Source: Streptacidiphilus pinicola (GTDB lineage: Bacteria > Actinomycetota > Actinomycetes > Streptomycetales > Streptomycetaceae). Taken from it: a DNA stretch of 44,171 nt. The DNA is taken from assembly GCF_003258295.1 (NCBI RefSeq), contig NZ_QKYN01000071.1, positions 1 through 44,171 of the forward strand, given 5' to 3'. This document shows positions 1 to 11,112 of the stretch, in pieces; positions within the stretch are counted from its first letter, which is position 1, and the number at the start of each line of letters is the position of its first letter. The notes under the pieces are model-generated. The model made no database searches and had not been told where the DNA came from. It was given only the letters and a program-made list of their open reading frames with translations. A program made the translations under genes and the position numbers.

Positions 1-1119
1 CCCCCGGCCGACGCACACCAGTGCCTGCACAGCGCGCAGGGTGCCCTGCGCGGCGAGCACCCCGGCCGCGCGGCCCAGCCCATCATCAAGGTCACCGACC
101 TGGCCTGGCTGGAGTTCGCCAAGCCCGACCTGGACCGCGCCGAGACCTTCGCCCACGACTTCGGCTTCACCACCGCCGCCCGCTCCGACGACGCGCTCCA
201 CCTGCGCGGCGCCCTGCCGGGTACCCACTGCCTGGTGATCCGCCGCGGCCCCCTCTCCCGCTTCCTCGGCCCCGCGTTCCAGGCCGCCGACGCCGCCGAC
301 CTCGACCGCCTGGCCCGCGCCACCGGACACCGAGTCCGCCCTCTCACCGAGTACGGCGGGGGCCTGTCGGTGGACCTGCTCGACCCCTCCGGGCTGCCCG
401 TCCGCGTCGTACACGGCGTCACCGAGCAACCCGCACAACCACTGCAGCGCCCGCTCACGGTGAACGCCGGCCCCGCCGCCGCCCGCGTCAACGCCACCCA
501 GCGCCCGCCCCGCAAAGCCGCCCAGGTAGAACGCCTGGGCCACCTGGTGCTCTCCACCCGCGTCTTCCGCCGGGCCCTGGACTGGTACCTGGAGCACCTG
601 GGCCTGATCGTCAGCGACTTCCTCTACCTGGACGGACAGCGCGACCGCGGCCCCACCATGGCCTTCATCCGCTGCGACCGCGGCAACGACCCCGCCGACC
701 ACCACACCCTGGCCATGCACCTGGGCCCCGACACCGGCTACGTGCACTCGGCCTACCAGGTGGCCGACCTCGATGCCCTCGCGGCCGGCGGCGAGTACCT
801 GCGCGAGCGCGGCTACCGCCGCTCCTGGGGCATCGGTCGCCACATCCAGGGCAGTCAGATCTTCGACTACTGGCGCGATCCCGACCGCTTCATGCTGGAG
901 CACTTCACCGACGGCGACCTCTTCGACAACACCCTCGAACCCGGCTGGGCCGCCATGTCTGCCTCCGGCCTGGCCCAATGGGGGCCACCGGCCACCCGGG
1001 ACTTCCTCGGCACCCGCCCCTCACCCGGCCTGCTGCGCCAGGCGCTGGCCGCCCTTCGCGAGGACAACGAGATCGACCGCGCCCGGCTGCTGGGCCTCAT
1101 GAAGGCCCTCAACTCGTGA
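1..1119 (+). CDS. Extradiol ring-cleavage dioxygenase (VOC family), 5' end cut by the window
   Basis: The open frame runs from base 1 to the TGA at 1117-1119, so the start codon lies outside. The protein has two vicinal-oxygen-chelate modules, as in BphC/MhpB-like type I extradiol dioxygenases. The C-terminal module carries the expected metal ligands: His in RLGHLVLS, His in the DTGYVHSAYQ segment, and Glu in RFMLEHFTDGD. The likely reaction is Fe(II)-dependent meta-cleavage of a catechol in the cytoplasm. The stop overlaps the GTG start of the flavin hydroxylase (GTGA, 1116-1119), which indicates translational coupling in one aromatic catabolic operon. The family is clear; the exact catechol substrate cannot be read from sequence. 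Confidence 0.85.
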   Translation, partial: PPADAHQCLHSAQGALRGEHPGRAAQPIIKVTDLAWLEFAKPDLDRAETFAHDFGFTTAARSDDALHLRGALPGTHCLVIRRGPLSRFLGPAFQAADAADLDRLARATGHRVRPLTEYGGGLSVDLLDPSGLPVRVVHGVTEQPAQPLQRPLTVNAGPAAARVNATQRPPRKAAQVERLGHLVLSTRVFRRALDWYLEHLGLIVSDFLYLDGQRDRGPTMAFIRCDRGNDPADHHTLAMHLGPDTGYVHSAYQVADLDALAAGGEYLRERGYRRSWGIGRHIQGSQIFDYWRDPDRFMLEHFTDGDLFDNTLEPGWAAMSASGLAQWGPPATRDFLGTRPSPGLLRQALAALREDNEIDRARLLGLMKALNS

Positions 1120-2801
1120 CCGCCCACGCCCCCGAGCACGTGCCCGTCGCCGTGATCGGCGCCGGACCCACCGGCCTGACCGCCGCGACTCTCCTGGCCC
1201 ACCACGGCGTGCCCGCCCTGATCCTGGAACGCCACCAGGCCCCCTACCCGCTCCCCCGTGCCGTCCACCTCGACGACGAGGTCCACCGCATCCTGCAGGC
1301 CACCGGCGTCCACACGGCGTTCGGCACGATCAGCCGCCCCGCCCGCGGCATGAGGTTGCTCAACGGCTCCCACAGGGTCCTGGCCGAGTTCCTGCGCGAC
1401 AATCCGCGCGGCCACAACGGCTTCCCCCAGGCCAACATGTTCGACCAGCCCGAACTCGAACAACTGCTGCGGGACAACCTCGCCCACCACCCCCTGGTGA
1501 CGCTTCGGGGCAACACCGAGGTGACCGCCGTCACCGCCTCCCCCGACGCCGGCCATCCGGTGGAGATCACGGTCCACGGCACGGACCTGGACCGGGGCTC
1601 CTCCCGAACGATCCTGGCCGACGCCGTCCTCGGCTGCGACGGCGCGAACAGCCTGGTCCGCGCGTCCATCGACGCCCGGATGCAGGACCTCGCCGCCGCC
1701 CAGCAGTGGCTGGTCGTGGACATCCGCTGCCGCCTGCCCCTGCCCGCCTGGGACGGCGTCCACCAGGTCTGCGACCCGGCCCGTCCCGCCACCTACATGC
1801 GCATCGGCGAGGACCGCTACCGCTGGGAATTCCGCCTGCGCCGCGGCGAGCAACCGGAGGAGCTCCGGGACCGCGCGCGCCTACTGCAACTGACAGCCCC
1901 CTGGACGACAGGTGTTCCGGACTGGGAACTGCACGTCCTTCGCACCGCCTCGTACACCTTCCGCGCCCAGGTCGCCGACCGCTGGCGGCACGAGCGGATC
2001 TTCCTGCTCGGCGACGCCGCCCACCTCACCCCGCCCTTCATCGGCCAGGGCCTGGGCGCGGGCCTGCGCGACGCCCGCAACCTGAGCTGGAAACTCGCCC
2101 GGGTCCTCACCGGCCGGGCCTCCGAGGCCCTCCTTGACACCTACCAGGCCGAACGCCGCCCCCACGCACGGCAACTGATCCGGACCGCCGTGGTGATCGG
2201 GGCCCTGATGACCGGCGGTGGAACCGGCACCGCACTGGCTCGCAACGCCGCCCTGCCCGCGATCTCCCGTCTGCCCGGCGCCTCCGACCGCGTACTGTCC
2301 GCGATCAGCCCAGCCCTGAAGCCGGGACCCCTGGTCGGCTCCCGCCGACGCGGCCACCCACGCCCCGGAACCCTGTGTCCCCAGCCCGAAGTCCACGACG
2401 CCGCCGGCAACCTCCGGCCGCTGGACGACCTGCTCGGCGAAGGCTTCGCACTCCTGGCCACAGCCCCACTCGGTCCAGCCGCCCTGGCGGTCGGCCGGGC
2501 ACTGGACGCCCGCGTCATCCCACTGCGAAGCCCCCGGCACCCCCGGTCGGCCCCCCAGAGCGGCGACCGGCCGACCGCTGCCGGTGAGGCTGCCCTGATC
2601 GACTGGATGGGCAGCGCCACGGCCGTCCTGCTCCGCCCCGACCGGGTCGTCCTCGCCACCGCCGCCGCGGCCCCGACCGGTGGGCCGTGCGGAGACGACC
2701 TCGCGGCCTCCGCCGTGGCCTGGGCACCCCTGATGACCGGCCCCGGCTCTGCCGGAACCATCCCCGGCGACCTCGTGGGTGAGATGCGTCGCCCGACGTG
2801 A
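1116..2801 (+). CDS. FAD-dependent aromatic hydroxylase, MhpA/PheA class A type
   Basis: 561 aa from a GTG at 1116 that overlaps the upstream stop. An N-terminal Rossmann motif VAVIGAGPTGLTAA binds FAD. A mid-protein DG motif (GCDGANSLVRASI) and the second FAD motif LLGDAAHLTPPFIGQG with the following GLRDARNLSWKL are diagnostic of group A flavoprotein monooxygenases. The C-terminal ~170 residues fit the thioredoxin-like tail of the phenol-hydroxylase subfamily. It probably uses NAD(P)H and O2 to ortho-hydroxylate a phenolic ring, supplying the catechol to the coupled extradiol dioxygenase. The open frame extends upstream to base 21, but that part is low-complexity Pro/Arg and overlaps the dioxygenase, so the GTG start is preferred. 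Nothing downstream continues the operon. Confidence 0.88.
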   Translation: MTAHAPEHVPVAVIGAGPTGLTAATLLAHHGVPALILERHQAPYPLPRAVHLDDEVHRILQATGVHTAFGTISRPARGMRLLNGSHRVLAEFLRDNPRGHNGFPQANMFDQPELEQLLRDNLAHHPLVTLRGNTEVTAVTASPDAGHPVEITVHGTDLDRGSSRTILADAVLGCDGANSLVRASIDARMQDLAAAQQWLVVDIRCRLPLPAWDGVHQVCDPARPATYMRIGEDRYRWEFRLRRGEQPEELRDRARLLQLTAPWTTGVPDWELHVLRTASYTFRAQVADRWRHERIFLLGDAAHLTPPFIGQGLGAGLRDARNLSWKLARVLTGRASEALLDTYQAERRPHARQLIRTAVVIGALMTGGGTGTALARNAALPAISRLPGASDRVLSAISPALKPGPLVGSRRRGHPRPGTLCPQPEVHDAAGNLRPLDDLLGEGFALLATAPLGPAALAVGRALDARVIPLRSPRHPRSAPQSGDRPTAAGEAALIDWMGSATAVLLRPDRVVLATAAAAPTGGPCGDDLAASAVAWAPLMTGPGSAGTIPGDLVGEMRRPT

Positions 2802-2967
2802 CTCCGCCACCTCGCGTGGGACCAGCCAAGGTCGGGCCGACTCCCTCGACCAGCTGAGCGCCGTCACCGAGCATCAGAGCACCAGCGGTGATCGAAGGGA
2901 GAGTCGGCCTGTGTAGCTTCCTTCGTCCTGCCGAGTCAGGACTCGACGATGTCAGGCTCCTCGAACG

Positions 2968-4755
2968 TCAGTGGCCCGTACACCGCACGCCGTTGAGGGC
3001 GTACCAGGTGGGCTGGGCCGGGGCGCCCGTGTCCGAGGCGTTGAACCCGAACGGAAGAGTGGCTCCGGCCGCGATGGTCCTGTCGTAGCTCACGGGCTGG
3101 GCGGTGACGGTGGCGCCGCGCTGGCTGTGCGTGACGTTCCAGCTGGCGGTGACGTGCTCACGGGCCGGGAGCCCGAACGTGATCTTCCAGTCGCCGGCCG
3201 CGTTCGCCCCCGTGTTCGTGATCTTCACGTTCTCCGTGTAGCCGCCAGGCCAGGACACCGAGGTGCCGGCGGTCACGGTGCACGAGGCGGCGGGAGCGGG
3301 CGCGGTCCCGGAGCTGGAGAGCTTCAGGACCGTGATGGAGTAGGCGGGGAGGGTCAGGCCGTGCGCGCTCAGACCCCGGATCTGCTGGAGCTTCTTGTTC
3401 GCCTCGCTGAACTGCTCAGCCGAGGTGACGTTCGCCGCGTTGAACCCGGCGTAGGAGATGCTGACCGGCTCGCTGGTCTGGGAACTGTGGTTGACGAGCA
3501 TGAGGTTCATGCCGGTCGAGGTCTTGACCGCGTAGGCCGTGACGGCGGAGTTCGAGCTGGTGGTGGCGACCATCTGCGCGCCAGGTGTGGCGAATCCGCC
3601 GACCGCCTTGAGGCCGTAGTAGGCGGGGAACGGCGTGTTCGCCGTCGGCTCGCACACTCCGCCGTTGCAGCCGCCGCTGGACAGGATGCCCCCGTCGCCG
3701 TATTCGGTGGAGCCGTCGGGCAGCCTGCCGCTGGTCGAGCCCGGGCCATTGTGCTCGTCCCACCAGTCGATGTTCTGGACCTTGTTCTGCAGGAAGGTCA
3801 TGTAGCTGTCGGCGGCGTACAGGGCTGCCGGGACGGAGTCGTACTCGAAGCTCGAGTCCGTCTCGGTGACCATGATCTGGATCTTCGAGGCGTTGCTGCC
3901 CGCGTACTTGCTGATCTCGGCCCGCGTGGCCTTCACGATCGCCGCGATGTTCCGGTACTGCGTGAGCAGTTCAGCTTCGCTCTTCGAGGTCGGGTAGTAG
4001 TGCAGGATCACGAAGTCGAGCCTCGGCCCGTCCTTCTTCAGGACCGTGGTGTTCCAGTCCGCCGTGTCGCCGTAGTTGGAGGCCACCAGGCCGTCCGGCC
4101 AGCTGTTGTGCAGGTTCAGCACGGCGCCGACCTTGATGCCCGGGTCGGCGGCCTTCATCTGGGTGATGTAGTCCGCGATGTTGTTCGCGTAGGCGGTGGC
4201 GCCCTTGGGCTTGACGTTGTGCTCCCACATCGTGCCGTAGGTGCCGTCGCCGGAGACCTCGTTGCCGAGCTCCCAGTACTTCACGCCGTAGTGCTTGGTG
4301 ACGTTGGCGTACCTCACCCACGCCGCCGCCTCGGCTGCGGTGCCGGAGCCGTAGTTCACCGTGATGATCGGGCTCGCGCCGGTCTTGCGCGCGATGCCCA
4401 TGAAGTCGTCGAAGCCGTTGGCGGGGTTCGCGTAGCCCAGGCCGTCGACGGTCGTGTTCGTCTGCCAGCGGTAGGCGTCGGCCGTGGAACCACCCGGGTA
4501 GCGCAGGGCGTCGACGCCGGCGTCCGCGAGAGCGGCGGTGGCGGCGCCGTCGTTGAGGTGACCGTCGAAGGTCGCCGTGTTCACGCCGTTCGCCATGCTC
4601 GGCACGGTACCGAGGTTCTGGGACGCGTTGACGTTGATCGCGACGGTGTTGCTCGCGTCCGCGCCCTGGCTGACGAGGAGGCCGCCGACGGTCAGTGCCA
4701 GCACGGTGGGGACGCCAGCGGCCACGACGACGCGGCGACGGGATTTGCGATGCAT
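2968..4755 (-). CDS. Secreted clan GH-A glycoside hydrolase (GH51/GH39/GH79-like) with C-terminal CBM2
   Basis: 595 aa. The ATG at 4755 is chosen because a typical signal peptide follows (MHRKSRRR, hydrophobic stretch to about residue 33). The catalytic domain (about 40-470) has the TIM-barrel signatures LRYPGGSTADAYRW, YWELGNEVSG (acid/base candidate E166) and MVTETDSSF (nucleophile candidate E298), as in alpha-L-arabinofuranosidase-like clan-A enzymes. Residues about 490-595 form a CBM2-type module bounded by cysteines (SCTVTAG ... GVRC), which usually binds cellulose or xylan. The gene is divergent from the ricin-domain gene at 4980; both leaders carry the GGCAAC direct repeat. The GH family number is uncertain: it could be GH51-like or an unassigned subgroup. 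Confidence 0.8.
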   Translation of the reverse strand: MHRKSRRRVVVAAGVPTVLALTVGGLLVSQGADASNTVAINVNASQNLGTVPSMANGVNTATFDGHLNDGAATAALADAGVDALRYPGGSTADAYRWQTNTTVDGLGYANPANGFDDFMGIARKTGASPIITVNYGSGTAAEAAAWVRYANVTKHYGVKYWELGNEVSGDGTYGTMWEHNVKPKGATAYANNIADYITQMKAADPGIKVGAVLNLHNSWPDGLVASNYGDTADWNTTVLKKDGPRLDFVILHYYPTSKSEAELLTQYRNIAAIVKATRAEISKYAGSNASKIQIMVTETDSSFEYDSVPAALYAADSYMTFLQNKVQNIDWWDEHNGPGSTSGRLPDGSTEYGDGGILSSGGCNGGVCEPTANTPFPAYYGLKAVGGFATPGAQMVATTSSNSAVTAYAVKTSTGMNLMLVNHSSQTSEPVSISYAGFNAANVTSAEQFSEANKKLQQIRGLSAHGLTLPAYSITVLKLSSSGTAPAPAASCTVTAGTSVSWPGGYTENVKITNTGANAAGDWKITFGLPAREHVTASWNVTHSQRGATVTAQPVSYDRTIAAGATLPFGFNASDTGAPAQPTWYALNGVRCTGH

Positions 4756-4813
4756 AGTTCCGAGGAGCCTTCCGTCCGGATGGAGTTCATCGCGCGGGGG
4801 ACGCGCACCCTCC

Positions 4814-4842
4814 AGTTGCCGCCGACCGCCGAAAGGTTGCCG
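4814..4842 (-). promoter_or_regulatory. GGCAAC direct-repeat leader element, copy A
   Basis: On the minus strand, CGGCAACCTTTCGG is followed by a second GGCAAC whose first base is 21 bp after the first base of the first copy. The element ends 59 nt before the ATG of the CBM2 hydrolase. Copies B, C and E share sequence, orientation and spacing before other secreted cell-wall-active genes. It could be a tandem operator (21 bp is two helical turns) or an RNA leader element; the sequence does not decide which. Confidence 0.6.
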
Positions 4843-4893
4843 CTCTCCTGACACACCTGGCGCGAGGTGCCCGAAAAAGATCTTCGCCGTTCG

Positions 4894-4923
4894 GAGCAAC
4901 CTTTCTCGGGGCGGTGGCAACTC
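4894..4923 (+). promoter_or_regulatory. GGCAAC direct-repeat leader element, copy B
   Basis: GAGCAACCTTTCTCGG then GGCAAC, again with 21 bp between repeat starts, placed 57 nt before the ATG of the ricin-domain gene. The first repeat has one substitution (AGCAAC). Copies A and B face away from each other with only about 50 bp between them, so the two divergent promoters must be very close or overlap. Confidence 0.55.
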
Positions 4924-4979
4924 AGTGCTGTCCGGACAACCGGTCTGGTCAAAGGCAACAGCTGAAAGAGAGCACCGAC

Positions 4980-6776
4980 ATGCCCCCTCGCCCATCCATG
5001 TCGCCGGAGGCGTCGCCCGGTCCCAGGCGGCGGCAGACGCATCGCGGCCTGCGGCTGCACCAGCGTCGGAGCTTCTGGGCAGCCGTCAGCCTGGCGGTCG
5101 TGGGCGGCTCCGTGGTCGCGATCAACACGGCCTCAGCGGACACCGTGGACACGAACGCCTGGTACGTGCTGGTCAACCACAACACCGGCGAGGTCCTGGA
5201 CGACCTCGGCTACGCCACGAACGACGGTGCCTCGGTGGTGCAGTGGAGCCGTACCGGCGGGATCAATCAGCAGTGGAAGTTCATCGACGCGGGTGACGGC
5301 AACTATCGCCTGGAGAACCGGAACTCCGGCAAGGTGCTGGACGACTACGGCTGGTCGAAGACCGAAGGCTCCCAGTTGGTGCAGTGGCGCGACCTGAACG
5401 GCGCCAACCAGCAGTTCCACCTGGAGAAGTCGCCGGACGGCTACGTGCGTCTGATCAACCAATTCAGCGGCAAGGCCGTCGAGGTCCCGCTCGGCTCCAA
5501 GGCCGACGGGGGCCACATAGCCCAGTACCACGACTGGAACGGCACCAACCAGCAGTGGCAGCTCGTCCCGGCCGACAGCGTCAGCGGCACTGGGAACCCG
5601 GGGAACTCCGGCAGCAGCGCCACGCCCACCACGCCCGCCACGCCGAGCGGTACCCGCCCGACGTCGGCGCCGCCGACCCCCGCGGGCGGCGGCAGCTCGG
5701 CGAAGCGTTTCATGGGCAGCAGCACGGTGCTCATCGGCGGCTCGATGTCCGACGCCTCGGCGGCCGCCGCGCCGTTCGACGTGCGGTACGCCTATGTGCA
5801 CAGCCAGCCCGCGCCCTCGTCGGACTACTACTCGGCAGCGCGCTGCCACGACGGCTGGTCGGGCTGGTGGGGCTGCTGGAACGGCAGCACCACGGCGCCC
5901 GGCACCTACGTGACCTGGCGGGACAGCGTGGCGGCCCAGGCGACATACAAGGGCAGCCCGCGTCCGCAGAAGATGCTCTGGACGTGGTACTCGCTGCGCG
6001 ATCTCGGCGATCTCGCGGGCGAGGGCGACGGTCCGGGCGAGGTCAAGGCCATCAACAGGGTCGACCTGCTCACCCGGTACCTGAACGACTACCGCTTCTT
6101 CCTCCAGAAGATCGGCACCTCGCACGACATGATCGACCTCGAGCCCGACTTCTGGGGCTACGTCCGGTCGCTCGGCGACCCGCGCCAGGTCGCCGCGCAG
6201 GTCACGGCCGCGGACCCGACGGACTGCGGATCGCAGCAGAACAGCGCCGCCGGACTGGCCCAGTGCCTGATCTCGATGGCGCACAAGTACGCGCCGAACA
6301 CCGCCGTGGGAATGCACCTGTCCTGCTTCGACTGGCAGCAGAACACCTCGCAGTGCGTCAAGGACTACGCCGCTCTCGGCGCACAGAACGCCGACTTCCT
6401 GGCGACCGATGTTTCGGACCGTGACGCGGGATGGTACGCGCAGCCCGCCCACGGCGGCCTCGACAAGTTCTGGACCGACCAGAAGGCCGCCGCCCAACTG
6501 GCGTTCTACAAGACGATGGCCGAGTCCGTGGGCAAGCCGGTGGTCCTGTGGCAGATCCCGGTGGGCAACATGGCGCAGAACGACACCCTCAACCACTACA
6601 AGGACGACAAGGTGGACTGGTTCTTCGGGCACATGGCCCAGGTGGCGGCCGCGCACATCGCCGGTCTGCTGTTCGGTCCAGGGCAGCAGGAACAGACCTC
6701 GGTCGAGACCGACGGCGGAAACCTGATCAGCAAGACGATCGCTTACCACAACTCGGGTGGTGTGGCCCTCAAGTAG
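4980..6776 (+). CDS. Secreted ricin-type lectin protein with an unassigned C-terminal domain, possibly a new hydrolase
   Basis: 598 aa. The ATG at 4980 gives an N-terminus with a basic region and hydrophobic segment (about residues 31-53, cleavage near ASA). Residues about 58-200 form a ricin/CBM13 beta-trefoil with three QxW-type repeats (NQQWKF, NQQFHL, NQQWQL). A Ser/Thr/Pro/Gly linker follows (about 202-240). The remaining ~350 residues look like a compact TIM-barrel-type domain: repeated beta-alpha pattern, IDLEPDFWG (E388, D390) and VVLWQIPVGN near the C-terminus. I cannot place this domain in a named GH family. Its neighbours are a CBM2 hydrolase and a xylanase, and the shared leader element suggests co-regulation with them. 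A hydrolytic role in hemicellulose degradation is inference. Confidence 0.75.
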   Translation: MPPRPSMSPEASPGPRRRQTHRGLRLHQRRSFWAAVSLAVVGGSVVAINTASADTVDTNAWYVLVNHNTGEVLDDLGYATNDGASVVQWSRTGGINQQWKFIDAGDGNYRLENRNSGKVLDDYGWSKTEGSQLVQWRDLNGANQQFHLEKSPDGYVRLINQFSGKAVEVPLGSKADGGHIAQYHDWNGTNQQWQLVPADSVSGTGNPGNSGSSATPTTPATPSGTRPTSAPPTPAGGGSSAKRFMGSSTVLIGGSMSDASAAAAPFDVRYAYVHSQPAPSSDYYSAARCHDGWSGWWGCWNGSTTAPGTYVTWRDSVAAQATYKGSPRPQKMLWTWYSLRDLGDLAGEGDGPGEVKAINRVDLLTRYLNDYRFFLQKIGTSHDMIDLEPDFWGYVRSLGDPRQVAAQVTAADPTDCGSQQNSAAGLAQCLISMAHKYAPNTAVGMHLSCFDWQQNTSQCVKDYAALGAQNADFLATDVSDRDAGWYAQPAHGGLDKFWTDQKAAAQLAFYKTMAESVGKPVVLWQIPVGNMAQNDTLNHYKDDKVDWFFGHMAQVAAAHIAGLLFGPGQQEQTSVETDGGNLISKTIAYHNSGGVALK

Positions 6777-6786
6777 CCGGGAGGTG

Positions 6787-9486
<2,700 letters not shown>

Positions 9487-9507
9487 ACCTCCGAGAAAGC
9501 GTCGAGG

Positions 9508-9533
9508 ACCCCGGCCGTGCTTCGGCCCGGGGT
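9508..9533 (+). terminator. Terminator after the GH10-GH62 gene
   Basis: ACCCCGG (9508-9514) pairs with CCGGGGT (9527-9533), with an inner CCG/CGG extension, 21 bases after the stop codon and followed by TCTATCTTTC. A weaker relative of this hairpin occurs at the homologous position near 26336-26350. Confidence 0.6.
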
Positions 9534-9551
9534 TCTATCTTTCGGCGGAAC

Positions 9552-9579
9552 CCGGCAACCCTTTCGCCTGCGGCGGCCG
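9552..9579 (+). promoter_or_regulatory. Decayed orphan copy D of the GGCAAC leader element
   Basis: CGGCAACCCTTTCGCC is followed at the same 21-bp spacing by GGCCGG in place of the second GGCAAC. No plus-strand gene follows; the next gene is the oppositely oriented aldo-keto reductase. The copy looks like the leader of a gene that has been lost. Confidence 0.4.
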
Positions 9580-9600
9580 GGCGAAACAGGGCGACCCTCA

Positions 9601-10608
9601 TCAGGATTCCTCGCCCGTCTCCACCGCCGCCGGTGGAGGGGCATCGTCGGGCAGCAGGCCTTCGGTGCGCAGTCGGCGCCACAGCTGTGCGGGGATGTCC
9701 ACCGCGGCCATCGCCGCGGCGTCGCGAGCCTCGGCGGCGCTGCGTGCGCCGACCACCACACCGGCGACGGCCGGGTGCCCGAGCGGGAACTGCAGGGCCG
9801 CGGCTCGAAGCGGCACGCCGTCGTCCTCGCACAGCTCCTTCAGCCGCAGGGCGCGTGCCAGGAACTCGGCGGAGACGGGGGCGTAGTCGAAGGTGGCGGC
9901 GGGCTTCGGGTCGGCCAGCAGACCGGAGTTGAAGACACCGCCGACCACCACGGAGACGCCGCGCGCGGCGGCCCCGGGAAGCAGCGAGGCGAGCCCGGTC
10001 TGGTCGAGCAGCGAGTAGCGTCCGGCCAGCAGTACCACGTCCACGTCGGTCTCCCGGACAAAGCGGTCCAGCATCCGGGTCTGGTTCATGCCCGCGCCGA
10101 TCGCCCCGACGAGCCCCTCGGCACGCATCCGCTCCAGCTCCGGGTATGCGGAACCGAACGCCTCCTGCTCGTGCCGGTCGGGATCGTGCAGGTAGACGAT
10201 GTCGATCCGGTCCAGGCCCAGCCGGCCCAGGCTCTCCTCGACGCTTCGGCGCACGCCGGAGGCGCTGAAGTCCCATACCCGTTCGTGCGTGTCCGGGACG
10301 TCGAAGCCCTCGGCGAGGTCGCTGCTGACCGGTCCGTCCTTGGGGAGCAGCAGGCGGCCCACCTTCGTGGAGACCGTGAACTGCTCGCGCGGGCGACTGC
10401 GCAGCGCGGCTCCCAGACGCCGCTCGGACAGACCCAGTCCGTAGTGGGGCGCGGTGTCGAAGTACCGGACGCCAGAGTCCCAGGCGGCGTCCACCGCGGC
10501 CTGGGCCTCCTCCTCGCCGACGACCGTGAAGAGGTTGCCGATCGCGGCGGCGCCGAAGCCGAGCCGGCTCACTGCGACGTCGCTGCGCCCGAGCCTGGTG
10601 GTCCGCAT
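9601..10608 (-). CDS. Aldo-keto reductase, L-fucose / D-threo-aldose dehydrogenase-like
   Basis: 335 aa starting MRTTRLGRSDVAVSRLGFGAAAIGNL. The aldo-keto reductase tetrad is visible: Asp and Tyr in YFDTAPHYGLG, Lys in STKVGRLL and His in VYLHDPDRH. The cofactor-binding part includes VVVGARSAAEA. The subgroup resembles D-threo-aldose 1-dehydrogenases that oxidise L-fucose to L-fuconolactone. That would fit the amidohydrolase (lactonase) and DUF718 mutarotase in the neighbouring divergent operon and the fucosidases nearby. It is the last gene of the minus-strand sugar-acid operon, about 500 bp after the KDG kinase, beyond a deletion scar. Substrate assignment is inference. Confidence 0.8.
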   Translation of the reverse strand: MRTTRLGRSDVAVSRLGFGAAAIGNLFTVVGEEEAQAAVDAAWDSGVRYFDTAPHYGLGLSERRLGAALRSRPREQFTVSTKVGRLLLPKDGPVSSDLAEGFDVPDTHERVWDFSASGVRRSVEESLGRLGLDRIDIVYLHDPDRHEQEAFGSAYPELERMRAEGLVGAIGAGMNQTRMLDRFVRETDVDVVLLAGRYSLLDQTGLASLLPGAAARGVSVVVGGVFNSGLLADPKPAATFDYAPVSAEFLARALRLKELCEDDGVPLRAAALQFPLGHPAVAGVVVGARSAAEARDAAAMAAVDIPAQLWRRLRTEGLLPDDAPPPAAVETGEES

Positions 10609-10679
10609 GGGTGGGGTGCCTTTCGTGAGTGGGGCCGACCGGCGCGGGGGCTCGGGCCGGTCGGTGAGGCGTCAGGCCG

Positions 10680-11056
10680 GGACGCGGCCGGGGTGCTCCG
10701 GACGGTGGTCGCCCGAGGCCCGGAGCGCGCAGGCGCAGTCCGGCCATGCCGCCGTCCACGGAGAGCGAGATGCCGGTGGTCGGCGTGGTCGCGGTAGTTG
10801 AGCCCGATGCAGATGACCTTGCCGGGCCTGGCCACCGGAGCTCCGATCCGCCAACTCCCGGGCGGCGGGAGAAGCTCGGGGAGCGAACGGCCGCCAGCGC
10901 CTCGCGCACCCGCCCGGGCCCGTCCGATGCGAGGAAGGCGCCGTCGATCTCCTCGGTGATGCCATCCAGACCGAAGGAGCGTTCCCGTCCGTCGGGGGCC
11001 GGATCCAGAACGGCGGGCTGTTCGGCCACAAGGGGCCCCAGGCGCTGGAGTCTCAT
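10680..11056 (-). pseudogene. Fused remnant: FAH-family hydrolase N-terminus joined to an SDR C-terminus
   Basis: Read on the minus strand from an ATG at 11056, the first ~57 codons (MRLQRLGPLVAEQPAVLD..., ITEEIDGAFLASDGPGRV) match the usual N-terminus of fumarylacetoacetate-hydrolase-family proteins. After a frameshift near 10885 the FAH motif ARPGKVICIGLNYRDHA appears. Directly after this (about 10775) the reading becomes TGISLSVDGGMAG, the normal C-terminal signature of a short-chain dehydrogenase. The body of the FAH gene and most of an SDR gene are missing. In non-phosphorylative L-fucose/L-rhamnose pathways these two enzymes act in sequence (2-keto-3-deoxy acid dehydrogenase and diketo-acid hydrolase), so this looks like a deletion inside such an operon. 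Confidence 0.7.
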
Positions 11057-11112
11057 CGGCAGTTCCTTTTCTCACGAGTTCTCACGAGTTGCGGGGCGGG
11101 TGGCCGGGCGGG

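Noticed and set aside
21-1115. In-frame extension of the flavin hydroxylase giving a 926-aa protein
   Set aside because: The extension is Pro/Arg-rich shadow coding opposite to the dioxygenase frame. The FAD motif starts right after the GTG at 1116.
2971-4851. 626-aa plus-strand open frame opposite the CBM2 hydrolase
   Set aside because: Val/Arg/Gly-rich composition with no motif; it is the antisense shadow of a gene with clear domains.
4814-4923. GGCAAC elements as a known c-di-AMP (ydaO) riboswitch
   Set aside because: The elements are about 30 nt long and lack the long conserved ydaO core.
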